A DNA stretch of 64,000 bases, from contig NZ_CP158687.1 of NCBI RefSeq assembly GCF_040580765.1, positions 1,488,001 to 1,552,000 of the forward strand. The letters are read 5' to 3'. The translations under genes were made by a program, and so were the position numbers. Shown here piece after piece: positions 7,791-15,743 of this stretch. A model generated the notes under the pieces. That model made no database searches, was not told the DNA's origin, and saw only the letters and a program-made list of their open reading frames with translations. Each line of letters begins with the position of its first letter. Positions within the stretch are counted from its first letter, which is position 1. The stretch comes from Lentibacter algarum. Its GTDB lineage: Bacteria; Pseudomonadota; Alphaproteobacteria; Rhodobacterales; Rhodobacteraceae.

Positions 7791-8441
7791 ATGTTCAACA
7801 CAACGCGCACTGCGCTCATTCTTGCGCTCCTTGCAGCACCACTCGGCCTCTCAGCTCAAACAGCAACGGAAGAGACCCCAGCCGCAACAACCGAAACAAC
7901 AACAGACGCCGTGGAAGCGACTGAAACACCCGTTGAACCTGCACCCGAAGCTCTGAGCCTTGGCGAAGAGGCCATGCCAGAAGCCTACATTAAGTCAGAG
8001 TCAGGCGACTGGAAGGTCCAATGCCTGCGTGATCCGGCTCTGCCCGAGGGTGAAGATAACCCCAACGAGCCTTGCCAGCTGTTCCAAGTCCTCCAAGACG
8101 TGAATGGTACAAATGTTGCTGAAGTCACGATTTTCCCACTCGCCGAGGGTGGTAAGGCTGTTGCTGGAGCAAATATCCTTGTGCCGCTGGAAACCTTGCT
8201 TTCCGCACAGCTCACCATCCAAATCGACAACGGCAAAGCCCGTCGCTACCCTTACAGTTTCTGTAGCCCAATCGGCTGCTTTGCACGCGTTGGTTTTACG
8301 TCACAAGACATCGCTGCAATGAAAAAAGGCGCTAAAGCAAAAGTTCTTCTGCGCCCTGCACCTGCGCCTGATGAGGTCGTTGCGCTCGATATGTCGCTTG
8401 CAGGGTTCACCGCAGGCTTTGACGCGCTCACAGCCAAATAA
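7791..8441 (+). CDS. IalB-family secreted protein (invasion-associated locus B)
   Basis: A 216-residue exported protein with an N-terminal signal peptide cleaved near LGLSAQ (about residue 22), a Thr/Glu/Ala-rich linker to about 60, and then an IalB domain beginning at ESGDWKVQC and containing the usual cysteines (QCLRDP, NEPCQLFQV, YSFCSPIGCFARVGF). IalB proteins are periplasmic or outer-membrane associated; the name comes from Bartonella and implies nothing about invasion here. The ATG at 7791 has AGGTGG nine bases upstream and precedes the signal peptide directly; the upstream GTG at 7779 is less likely. A terminator follows. Confidence 0.88.
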   Translation: MFNTTRTALILALLAAPLGLSAQTATEETPAATTETTTDAVEATETPVEPAPEALSLGEEAMPEAYIKSESGDWKVQCLRDPALPEGEDNPNEPCQLFQVLQDVNGTNVAEVTIFPLAEGGKAVAGANILVPLETLLSAQLTIQIDNGKARRYPYSFCSPIGCFARVGFTSQDIAAMKKGAKAKVLLRPAPAPDEVVALDMSLAGFTAGFDALTAK

Positions 8442-8469
8442 CTACGCCGATATAGACCTCAAAATTTTT

Positions 8470-8500
8470 AAAAGCCGCTTGCGCTGCATGCGGCTTTTTT
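8470..8500 (+). terminator. Terminator after the IalB-like gene
   Basis: Stem AAAGCCGC / GCGGCTTT with an 11-base loop and a run of six T (8495-8500). The preceding A run lets it work for the convergent KAS gene as well, which ends at 8517. Confidence 0.8.
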
Positions 8501-8516
8501 CATTGCGGTCGAGACA

Positions 8517-9725
8517 TTAAACTTTGCGCAGCGCAATCACAGCGTTCAAGCCACCAAAAGCGAATGCGTTAGACAAGGCGGCGCTCACTTTGGCCTCGCG
8601 TGCCTCATTTGGCACAATATCAAGCGCACATTCCGGATCAGCCTCTTCATAGCCAATCGTGGGTGCAATGATCCCATCTCGCAGCGCCATAATACACGCC
8701 AAAAGCTCCACAGCGCCTGTCCCGCCTATCAGGTGGCCGTGCATGGATTTCGTTGATGATATCATTAGCTTGTCCGCATGTGCGCCAAACGCGTCTGCCA
8801 CAGCCGCACATTCGGTCTTGTCGTTGGCAGCCGTGCCCGTGCCATGCGCGTTGATATAGCCCACATCCTCACGGTTAAGCTTCGCATCGCGCAACGCTCC
8901 AGAAATCGCTCGAGCGGCTCCCTGTTTGGAGGGCATAACGATATCTGCCGCATCAGAGCTCATCGCAAACCCAGCCACTTCAGCAAGTATATCCGCACCG
9001 CGCGCACGCGCGTGCTCATATTCTTCAAAGACAAATATCCCTGCGCCCTCGCCCTGCACCATGCCATTGCGATTGGCACTAAACGGGCGGCACGCGTCTT
9101 TGGACATCACGCGCAGCCCCTCCCAGGCTTTCACACCGCCAAAACACAGCATAGATTCAGATCCGCCCGTCACCATCACAGGCGCAAGCTCGCCATGAAC
9201 CATCTGAAACGCCTGCGCCATTGCATGGTTTGAACTTGCACAAGCGCTCGCCACCGTAAAGCTCGGCCCCTTGAGGTTAAACTCCATGCTGACGTGGCTC
9301 GCGGCGGCATTGTTCATCAACTTTGGCACAACAAAGGGATGCACACGGTTCTTGCCCTCTTCATAGACCGACCGGTAATTTTCATCGAGTGTGGTCATCC
9401 CACCGCCCGAATTGCCCAAGATAACGCCAGACCGCGCTGCAAGCTCACCCGAAAACGAAAGCCCCGACTGCGCGATCGCCTCACGCGCGGCAATAAGTGT
9501 AAACTGCGTAAACCGGTCAAAGAGCGAGAGTTGCTGCCGATTGAATAAATTTTCGGGCTCAAAGCCCTGCACTTGCGCGCCGATCTGCACTGCAAGCCGC
9601 TCGACATCCTGCATCACCAGTTGTCCGATGCCACATCGCCCCTCAGCCATCGCCTTGAGTGTGTCAGGGACATTATGAGCCAACGCATTGATCGTGCCAG
9701 CACCCGTGATGACAACACGCTTCAT
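8517..9725 (-). CDS. Beta-ketoacyl-ACP synthase (FabF-like)
   Basis: Condensing enzyme that elongates an acyl chain held on an acyl carrier protein using malonyl-ACP. The catalytic Cys162 lies in SACASS, His294 in NAHGTGT, and Lys326/His331 in KSMHGHLIGG (canonical KAS II has KSMTGHLLG). The 402 residues match FabF. It is the last gene of an envelope set (lpxD, acyl carrier protein, this gene), separated from the carrier protein gene by six bases, so it very likely works with that carrier rather than the general fatty-acid system. A specialised KAS for a lipid A or other modified acyl chain is inference. Confidence 0.9.
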   Translation of the reverse strand: MKRVVITGAGTINALAHNVPDTLKAMAEGRCGIGQLVMQDVERLAVQIGAQVQGFEPENLFNRQQLSLFDRFTQFTLIAAREAIAQSGLSFSGELAARSGVILGNSGGGMTTLDENYRSVYEEGKNRVHPFVVPKLMNNAAASHVSMEFNLKGPSFTVASACASSNHAMAQAFQMVHGELAPVMVTGGSESMLCFGGVKAWEGLRVMSKDACRPFSANRNGMVQGEGAGIFVFEEYEHARARGADILAEVAGFAMSSDAADIVMPSKQGAARAISGALRDAKLNREDVGYINAHGTGTAANDKTECAAVADAFGAHADKLMISSTKSMHGHLIGGTGAVELLACIMALRDGIIAPTIGYEEADPECALDIVPNEAREAKVSAALSNAFAFGGLNAVIALRKV

Positions 9726-9731
9726 CGCGGC

Positions 9732-9992
9732 TTAGCCCTGCTGCTCCGCTACGAGTTTTTCAATCCCCGCAACGATGCTTGCCACATTGGTGATATCAAA
9801 TTCTGACTTTTCAGGCTCATTTGCATTGAACGGAATCGAAATGTCGAATTCTTCTTCAATGGCAAAAATGCTTTCAACCAGCCCGAGACTGTCAATGCCA
9901 AGGCTCTCCAGCGTGCTATCCGCACTGACATCCGAAGGCTCAAGCACGGCTTGCTCTGCAATGATCCGGATCACTTTGTCCTGAACACTCAT
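9732..9992 (-). CDS. Dedicated acyl carrier protein
   Basis: An 86-residue acidic protein with the phosphopantetheine site GIDSL (Ser35) and three predicted helices. It differs from housekeeping AcpP: the region after helix II carries an insert with NANEPEKSEFD, which recalls specialised carriers such as AcpXL though similarity is limited. The ATG at 9992 (protein MSVQDK) was preferred to an in-frame TTG at 10004; a GGGGGGTGA stretch lies just before it. Located between lpxD and a KAS gene, which suggests it carries the hydroxyacyl chain used by LpxD or its product. Confidence 0.88.
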   Translation of the reverse strand: MSVQDKVIRIIAEQAVLEPSDVSADSTLESLGIDSLGLVESIFAIEEEFDISIPFNANEPEKSEFDITNVASIVAGIEKLVAEQQG

Positions 9993-10021
9993 GTCACCCC
10001 CCAAGGTTGCCTGAGGCCCGT

Positions 10022-11113
10022 TTAGTCGTTCTCAGCGTTTTTGAAAACCGCTTTTTGCAACTCCGCCACCTGTTTAAACAGTCGTGGCAAGCGCCGGATC
10101 GCCTTGTAGCTCTCGACATGGGTTTCCATTTTTACAGCAGGATATCCGAGCAAAACACGCCCTTTAGGCACATTGGTGAATATCTTGGTTGCGCCGCCTG
10201 CAATGACGTTATCGCCGACAAAAATATTGTCGTTCAGCCCGACTTGCCCTGCAAAAACACAGTTGTTGCCAATGGTCGAGCTGCCCGCCATGCCGACCTG
10301 CCCACAGATCAAACAGTCAGTGCCAATCACCACATTATGCCCAATATGCACGAGGTTATCGAGCTTGGTGCGCGCGCCGATTTTGGTGTCTCGTACAGTG
10401 CCGCGGTCAATACAGGCGTTTGCCCCAATCTCGCAATCATCACCAATATGCACCGCACCCAGCGAGTTGATCCGCTCCCAATGTTGGCTTTCTCCCTCGC
10501 CTTGGTCGCCCAGTGAAGCGCGCGTGCGCTCAACAGCACTCTGCTCAGGCGTCACAAAACTAAAGCCATCACCACCGATCACAGCGCCAGGCTGGACAAT
10601 AACCCGCGCTCCAAGCGTGGTGCGCGCACCTATCCGCACACCTTCGCGCAGAAAACAGCCTTCTCCCAAGGTCGCGCAGGCGCCAATGAAGCTCTGTGGC
10701 CCAACGACACTGCCAGCACCAATGCGTGCGCCTGCAGACACCACAGCCAATGGCCCCACGGTCACATCCACGCCAAGCTCTGCTGCAGGATCCACAAAGG
10801 CTGAAGGATGAACGCCTTTTGGAAAACTCTCACCGTGATCGAACTGCTTTGACAGTCCCGAAAGCGCATAGCGGGGTCGTGCTGGTACAATCGCCGCCTT
10901 CAGGCCGAGCGCCTCAAAGTCCGCACCCTCCCAAAGCACCGCTGCCAAAGCCTGCCCCTCAGGCAAACGCTCTGCAAAAGCTGGCTTCATAGCCAAAGCA
11001 AGGTCACGTGTTCCAGCGTCTTGCGGCTCAGCCACAGCGTCAATCTCAAGAGAAAGATCGCCAAAAGCCTGAGCTCCAAGCGATCTTGCAATGGTTTCAA
11101 TTGTGTAGGTCAT
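10022..11113 (-). CDS. lpxD: UDP-3-O-acylglucosamine N-acyltransferase LpxD
   Basis: Lipid A pathway enzyme that transfers a 3-hydroxyacyl chain from ACP to the 2-amino group of UDP-3-O-acyl-glucosamine. Residues 1-100 form the uridine-binding domain and about 100-320 a left-handed beta helix of hexapeptide repeats (runs such as VTVGPLAVVSAGARIGAGSVVG). The catalytic His is the second of VHIGHN (His259), and a C-terminal helix (SYKAIRRLPRLFKQVAELQ) follows. At 363 residues it is somewhat longer than the usual 340-350. It is not in an lpxD-fabZ-lpxA-lpxB cluster, so it may be a second copy; the adjacent carrier protein and KAS suggest a dedicated donor. Confidence 0.9.
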   Translation of the reverse strand: MTYTIETIARSLGAQAFGDLSLEIDAVAEPQDAGTRDLALAMKPAFAERLPEGQALAAVLWEGADFEALGLKAAIVPARPRYALSGLSKQFDHGESFPKGVHPSAFVDPAAELGVDVTVGPLAVVSAGARIGAGSVVGPQSFIGACATLGEGCFLREGVRIGARTTLGARVIVQPGAVIGGDGFSFVTPEQSAVERTRASLGDQGEGESQHWERINSLGAVHIGDDCEIGANACIDRGTVRDTKIGARTKLDNLVHIGHNVVIGTDCLICGQVGMAGSSTIGNNCVFAGQVGLNDNIFVGDNVIAGGATKIFTNVPKGRVLLGYPAVKMETHVESYKAIRRLPRLFKQVAELQKAVFKNAEND

Positions 11114-11152
11114 GGGCCCGTTCCTAGCAGTTCGCAGCTGTGGGCCTTTTGA

Positions 11153-12763
11153 TTAGCCCTGAACCGCGCGAAGCACCACCCCTGCATTTTGCAAAGCGTT
11201 CCAGATCTTCGCATCACGGCCATAGACGTCGCGGCGGAAATGGGTTCCACCTTTCACATCCGTAAAGGCCGTGCGGTAAATCAAGTGCACAGGCACGGGC
11301 TGCTCAAGCTGGACAGCCGATTCAACGCCTGTTTTCAGGTAACGATGGAACTCGCCTTTGGGATCATTGCTCTGCTTGGCAAGCAAAGCATAGGCAAATT
11401 CAAACGGATCACCGAGGCGGATACAACCATGGCTATAGGCCCGTGTCTCGCGGCTAAAAAGGTTCTTTGCCGGCGTGTCATGCAAATAGATGTTGTATTT
11501 ATTTGGGAACATAAACTTCACCAGCCCGAGAGCATTGCGCTTGGAGGGCGGCTGCTTGATCGCGTAAGGGAACGTGCTCTCAGTGTATTTCGAAAAGTTG
11601 ATCTGGCTGCGCGCCACTTTGCGCCCACGGCTGTCATAAAGCTGCAAATGCCCTGCTGCGTTGGCGTTGCGCTTCATCATCGGGAGATACTCTTTTGTGG
11701 CAATGGAGCGTGGCACATTCCAAGTTGGATTGATAACCAAGTATTCCATGACATCGGAAAACTCGGGCGTGCGGCGCTCACTGTCATTCGCCCCTACGAC
11801 GGAACGGGTTTCAAAAGTCACTTTCCCATTGTCGATGATCCGCGCTGAAAAATCGGTGATATTGACAAGAACATGGCGACGCCCCCGCTCCTGATTGACC
11901 CAGCGTTCGCGTTCCATCGCAACGATAATAGACTTCAGGCGATCAGCCGCGGAAGTATTGATCTCTTTCAAAGTGCCAGCGCCGGCAATGCCATCGGCCA
12001 CGAGCCCGTTGTCTTGCTGAAACTCTTGCACTGCCTTTTGAATTGTAGCGTCATAGCTTGGTGAAACTGAGCGTCCAAGATAGCCCATCGCGCCCAAACG
12101 ATCACGAAGCGCAATGACTGCATTCCCCGATTGACCGGGTTTGAGCGAAGCCGCAGACACCGTCTCGCCAAAGCCGCCCGACGCAATCAACTTCTCAAAA
12201 CGCAGCTTTTCTTTCATCAATCGCGCATACTCTGGCGTCTTGGGCGGTAAAGCGCGGAAAAAGCTGTTGGGGTTTGATTTAGCAAAATTCACAAGATAGC
12301 TGCTGCGCTCGCGGTACGGGATCGACCGCACAATGCCACTGTCAATTTTGCTGGGCACAAGTGCGCCTGTCTGCATGTTCTGCGCAAGCTCGACAAAGGT
12401 TTTGCTCATCTCGACTTCGACAAGCCCACGCGCTCTCGGAGTGTTGGCAGCTTTCAACTTTGCCATCAGGCCTTCGGCGTCATAGCGCTTACCTGGCAAA
12501 CCATGAACGTCCGCCTCGGCAATCGCCTGAAACAATGCCTTACGGCGCTGCGTATCCTTTCCAAAGGTCCCAGTCCATAATGGTTTGTAATCATTGGCTT
12601 TATAAAATGCCGCAATGTCGGCGTCCCGCGATGCGGCTTCGGCAACAGCCTGCTTGAAAGCAGTCACCTGCGCCTCAGCAGCGCCCGCAAGCGCCACGGC
12701 ACCAAACATGGCAATGATAAAACCCATAATCAGGCTTTGAACTCGGTTGAAAGAAATCTGCAT
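11153..12763 (-). CDS. L,D-transpeptidase, YcbB/LdtD type
   Basis: Periplasmic enzyme forming 3-3 peptidoglycan cross-links. The 536-residue form starting at 12763 (MQISFNRVQS) opens with a signal peptide ending near GAAEAQ, which is why I prefer it over an upstream ATG. A helical scaffold domain (about 40-200) is followed by a peptidoglycan-binding domain (about 207-268, LKPGQSGNAVIALRDRLG) and a YkuD catalytic domain (about 297-470) with HDTPAKNLF and the active-site SHGCIRLG (Cys447). The divergent MepK-like gene mirrors the ycbB-ycbK neighbourhood of Escherichia coli. lpxD begins 39 bases downstream and may be cotranscribed. Confidence 0.92.
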   Translation of the reverse strand: MQISFNRVQSLIMGFIIAMFGAVALAGAAEAQVTAFKQAVAEAASRDADIAAFYKANDYKPLWTGTFGKDTQRRKALFQAIAEADVHGLPGKRYDAEGLMAKLKAANTPRARGLVEVEMSKTFVELAQNMQTGALVPSKIDSGIVRSIPYRERSSYLVNFAKSNPNSFFRALPPKTPEYARLMKEKLRFEKLIASGGFGETVSAASLKPGQSGNAVIALRDRLGAMGYLGRSVSPSYDATIQKAVQEFQQDNGLVADGIAGAGTLKEINTSAADRLKSIIVAMERERWVNQERGRRHVLVNITDFSARIIDNGKVTFETRSVVGANDSERRTPEFSDVMEYLVINPTWNVPRSIATKEYLPMMKRNANAAGHLQLYDSRGRKVARSQINFSKYTESTFPYAIKQPPSKRNALGLVKFMFPNKYNIYLHDTPAKNLFSRETRAYSHGCIRLGDPFEFAYALLAKQSNDPKGEFHRYLKTGVESAVQLEQPVPVHLIYRTAFTDVKGGTHFRRDVYGRDAKIWNALQNAGVVLRAVQG

Positions 12764-13085
12764 AGAGCCCCCACTCGTTCTTATAACTGTACACGTATCG
12801 TCAACAGTCTTTTGATATACGTCATACGCGCTGTCCACTCACAATGGCATTATCAGCGTATCAGAAAGGTGAACATTTGCATCAAAGCCTCAGAACAAGG
12901 CCAATTTGGGCAGTTTCGCAGATTTTCAGCAAATTTCTGCCGAAAATGCTGGCTATTCAACAAATTGGGCAAACTAAACTTGGCCCATGATTCGAAATAT
13001 GCCATAAGGTGCGGACATCTGGGGAGATGATGGCAGGACACGCGGGAAACACCGCGAAAACAGGTAAGAGCGACGGGACGGCGCT
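12764..13085. promoter_or_regulatory. Divergent control region between L,D-transpeptidase and MepK-like genes
   Basis: A 322-base gap, more AT-rich than its flanks, holding the promoters of both genes. Visible features are the inverted repeat TTTCGCAGA / TCTGCCGAAA near 12913-12947 and a repeated TTGGGCA motif (near 12905 and 12964). A TTGACG lies on the minus strand near 12800, but no well-spaced -10 follows it. No coding sequence is seen. Confidence 0.5.
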
Positions 13086-13664
13086 ATGACTATGAAACAG
13101 ACATCAAGCTCAACGAGCTTCTCAAGACGAGCACTGCTTGGCGCTTTCGCCGCAACAGCCCTCGTTTCAGCCCCCACATACTCCAAAGCCGCAGGTCTTC
13201 TGCGTGGATCAGGCGACATTCGCCGCATCAAGATGTACTCCGCGCGCACAGGCGAAAAGATCGACATGATTTATTGGGTCGAAGGCGATTACATCAAAGA
13301 CGCGGTTCAGGAAGTGAACCACTTCATGCGTGACTGGCGCACGGGTGATGTGAAAAACATGGACTTGCGCACCATCGATATCATGGCCGCCTCCCTTAAT
13401 TTGCTGGATGTGAATGAGCCCTTCATGCTGCTCTCTGGCTACCGCAGCCCCAAAACAAACGCTATGTTGCGCTCGCGCTCCAGCGGTGTTGCCAAAAATT
13501 CCTTGCACCTCAAAGGTCAGGCAGCCGATTTGCGTCTCAGCTCCCGCTCAGTGAGCCAGATTGGCCGCGCAGCCGCCTCCTGCGCTGCCGGCGGTGTTGG
13601 CCGCTACTCGGGCTCAAACTTTGTTCATATGGATTGCGGCCCCGTTCGCACCTGGGGCGGCTAA
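13086..13664 (+). CDS. DUF882 / MepK-like murein endopeptidase
   Basis: A 192-residue M15-family (YcbK/MepK-like) protein. The N-terminus has a twin-arginine-like SRRALLGAF motif at about 13-21, so Tat export is plausible. The DUF882 domain carries the zinc ligands His141 and Asp148 in SLHLKGQAADLR and His181 in FVHMDCG. MepK-type enzymes cut 3-3 cross-links, the bond made by the divergently transcribed L,D-transpeptidase, so the two form a make-and-break pair. The start ATG is ten bases after an AGAGCGACGGG stretch. A terminator follows. Confidence 0.88.
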   Translation: MTMKQTSSSTSFSRRALLGAFAATALVSAPTYSKAAGLLRGSGDIRRIKMYSARTGEKIDMIYWVEGDYIKDAVQEVNHFMRDWRTGDVKNMDLRTIDIMAASLNLLDVNEPFMLLSGYRSPKTNAMLRSRSSGVAKNSLHLKGQAADLRLSSRSVSQIGRAAASCAAGGVGRYSGSNFVHMDCGPVRTWGG

Positions 13665-13709
13665 ACTGCACCGCTAAAGACTAAAACGCCGCACGAAAGA
13701 CAAGATGGG

Positions 13710-13729
13710 CCCGCCTTAGGCGGGTTTTT
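13710..13729 (+). terminator. Terminator after the DUF882 gene
   Basis: Compact stem CCCGCC-TTA-GGCGGG followed by five T (13725-13729). Confidence 0.85.
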
Positions 13730-13783
13730 CTTTGCGCCGTGATCCGCTTTGCTCCTAACCTTACAAAAATAAAGGAGCACACC

Positions 13784-15247
13784 ATGTCCGATTATCACAG
13801 TCACGACGCCACTGGCCTCGCCGAGCTGGTCACAAAGGGCGAGACCACCGCTCATGAGCTACTGGACATGGCCCTTGCTGAAACCAGACGGCTCAATCCA
13901 GCACTCAACGCCGTTACCATGCTTGCAGAGGACGCCGCACGCGCCGCAATAGAGAAAGGTTTGCCTGACGGCCCCCTTAAAGGTGTGCCGTTTCTGCTCA
14001 AAGACCTCAAATGCGAGGCTCGCGCCTACCCCACTAATAATGGTTCAAAGTATTTTGAAGGCCATACATGGGCTTACGATTCCACTATGTTTACACGCAT
14101 TGCCGCCACTGGTGTTGTGTCCTTCGCGCGCACAACATCCCCCGAACTGGGCGTTGGCCCCGTCACCGAAGCACAAGTCTATGGTGGACCAACACGCAAT
14201 CCATGGAATCTAGGGCGCACATCAGGCGGCTCTTCCGGCGGATCGGGCGCGGCTGTCGCCGCAGGAATTGTTCCGGCGGCGCATGGCTCTGATGGTGGCG
14301 GCTCTGTCCGAATTCCTGCAGCCTCTTGCGGCCTTGTCGGAATAAAGCCAACCCGCGCACGCTTTCCCTCAGGCCCCGCCTCAGGGGAAGGCTGGGCAGG
14401 TATGGCCATTGACGGCTTCCTCACCCGCTCTCTGCGTGACAACTGCACGCTTATGGACGCAGTCACAGGCCCCGACCTTGGAGCGCCTTACCACGCTCCA
14501 TATATGGCCCAAAGCTTTACTGACGCACGCCAAACTCCGTCTCGAAAACTTAAAATCCGCTATGTGGAAACCACTCTGGACGGCCGCGACATTCACTCTG
14601 AGTGCCTTAAAGCCGTTAAGGAAACAGCGCATATTCTCAGAGACTTAGGGCATGATGTTGAAGCATACATCCCACCAAAAAGCCTTGATGTTCCACAAAT
14701 GATGGCGGCTTGGACCATTACAGTCGCTTGCGGGACCGCCCTCGCGATCCAAAATGCAGCAAAGGCCCGTGGTGAAGAGGTAGATCAAACCCAGCTCGAA
14801 GGCGTCACCCGTGGTGCACTCGCCTATGCCAAGACCCTAACAGGCCCGGATTACCTCAATGCCGTAAATCAGATTCACGCCTTCGGGCGGCGTATGGCGG
14901 CAGAGTTTCTCGCCTGTGATGTCCTGCTCACAACCACGTTGGCCGAGCCCCCTTGCGAAGTCGGCAGGCTCAAACCTGACAATGAGGATTTCGTCGCCTA
15001 TCGCAACGGAAAGGGCGGCGTCTTTGACTATTCGCCGTTCACGGCAGCCACAAATGCATCAGGGCAGCCAAGTATGTCTTTGCCACTCTATTGGAGCGAC
15101 GATCACCTGCCTATAGGCGTTCATTTTGCCATGGCAGCAGGTCAGGACGCAGCTCTCGTCAGCCTCGCAGCCGAACTTGAAGTCGCCGCCAACTGGGCTC
15201 CGATGCAAGCCAAATTGCTTGCAAAAGGCGGTATCTGGCCGCGTTAA
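13784..15247 (+). CDS. Amidase signature family protein
   Basis: A 487-residue serine hydrolase of the amidase signature family. The catalytic Lys73 lies in LLKDLK, the cis-Ser150 in SGGSSGG, and the nucleophile Ser174 in GGGSVRIPA, 24 residues apart as in the family. Substrate cannot be read from sequence; the family includes amide, carbamate and acyl-amino-acid hydrolases, and absence of GatB/GatC-like neighbours makes GatA unlikely. The ATG at 13784 has a good AAAGGAG eight bases upstream. Its stop codon overlaps that of the convergent small gene (TTAA, 15244-15247). Confidence 0.88.
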   Translation: MSDYHSHDATGLAELVTKGETTAHELLDMALAETRRLNPALNAVTMLAEDAARAAIEKGLPDGPLKGVPFLLKDLKCEARAYPTNNGSKYFEGHTWAYDSTMFTRIAATGVVSFARTTSPELGVGPVTEAQVYGGPTRNPWNLGRTSGGSSGGSGAAVAAGIVPAAHGSDGGGSVRIPAASCGLVGIKPTRARFPSGPASGEGWAGMAIDGFLTRSLRDNCTLMDAVTGPDLGAPYHAPYMAQSFTDARQTPSRKLKIRYVETTLDGRDIHSECLKAVKETAHILRDLGHDVEAYIPPKSLDVPQMMAAWTITVACGTALAIQNAAKARGEEVDQTQLEGVTRGALAYAKTLTGPDYLNAVNQIHAFGRRMAAEFLACDVLLTTTLAEPPCEVGRLKPDNEDFVAYRNGKGGVFDYSPFTAATNASGQPSMSLPLYWSDDHLPIGVHFAMAAGQDAALVSLAAELEVAANWAPMQAKLLAKGGIWPR

Positions 15248-15435
15248 CGCAGCTCCATCAAGCGCACGCCATGCGGCAATGTAGCGAGGTAAACCCCCTC
15301 ACCTGTCTCCGCGATAGTATATCCGAGGCGCGCAAGCCGCCTCTGACGGGTTTGTAGCGTTTCTGGGCTGGACAAGATCGGCGCCACGAGCGCTTTGATT
15401 TGGTTCAGCACAACAGGATCACATCGCTGTATCAT
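15244..15435 (-). CDS. Small unknown protein, paralog of its upstream neighbour
   Basis: Not recognised. It encodes 63 residues and aligns over its C-terminal half with the protein of the gene directly upstream: both follow R-L-GY-I--T--G-Y----L--G--L--L. The start ATG lies three bases after the stop of that gene (TGA-GCC-ATG). There is no signal peptide or membrane segment. The gene ends in a shared stop with the convergent amidase. A duplicated small domain is inferred; no function is proposed. Confidence 0.65.
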   Translation of the reverse strand: MIQRCDPVVLNQIKALVAPILSSPETLQTRQRRLARLGYTIAETGEGVYLATLPHGVRLMELR

Positions 15436-15438
15436 GGC

Positions 15439-15618
15439 TCAGCCCATCAAAGCGCAAAGATCATTTCCGCGCAAAAGCGATGTTACGTAGGCGCCTTTAT
15501 CCGTATCACGGATCGCATAGCCATATCCGCGCAGACGGTGCTTCCACTCACGATCAGACACAGCCATTTTGCGCTCGCGCATCACAACGTCACGGATGGT
15601 TTCGATATCATTCATCAT
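15439..15618 (-). CDS. Small unknown protein, first of a tandem paralog pair
   Basis: Not recognised. A 59-residue product beginning MMNDIETIRDVVMRERK and containing HRLRGYGYAIRDTDKGAYV. A strong AAAGGAG lies seven bases before the ATG (15618-15616), which supports real translation. The C-terminal half matches the downstream 63-residue protein, indicating tandem duplication of a domain of about 35 residues rich in Arg, Gly and Tyr. It lies behind two inverted repeats and downstream of rlmN on the same strand. Confidence 0.6.
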   Translation of the reverse strand: MMNDIETIRDVVMRERKMAVSDREWKHRLRGYGYAIRDTDKGAYVTSLLRGNDLCALMG

Positions 15619-15637
15619 TGTCTTGCTCCTTTACCTT

Positions 15638-15692
15638 TTTTGTAAAAACACACTGTTTACAAAATCAGCATTGTAGGAGCCTGTGGCACAGG
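15638..15692 (-). promoter_or_regulatory. Promoter and two palindromic operators of the small paralog pair
   Basis: On the minus strand a -10 TACAAT (15675-15670) is flanked by two perfect inverted repeats: CCTGTG-G-CACAGG (15680-15692, in the spacer) and TTTTGTAAA-N9-TTTACAAAA (15638-15664, at and after the start point). No good -35 is present (GCTAAA), which would fit activator dependence through the upstream palindrome and repression through the downstream one. Confidence 0.5.
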
Positions 15693-15743
15693 TTTAGCCA
15701 AAAAGAGGAATTTTAACGAATGTGAAGGTAATATTAAGGCAGA

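Noticed and set aside
11114..11152. A terminator between the L,D-transpeptidase and lpxD (GGGCCC / GGGCC hairpin).
   Set aside because: The T run follows it only on the plus strand, opposite to both genes, so cotranscription on the minus strand is still possible.
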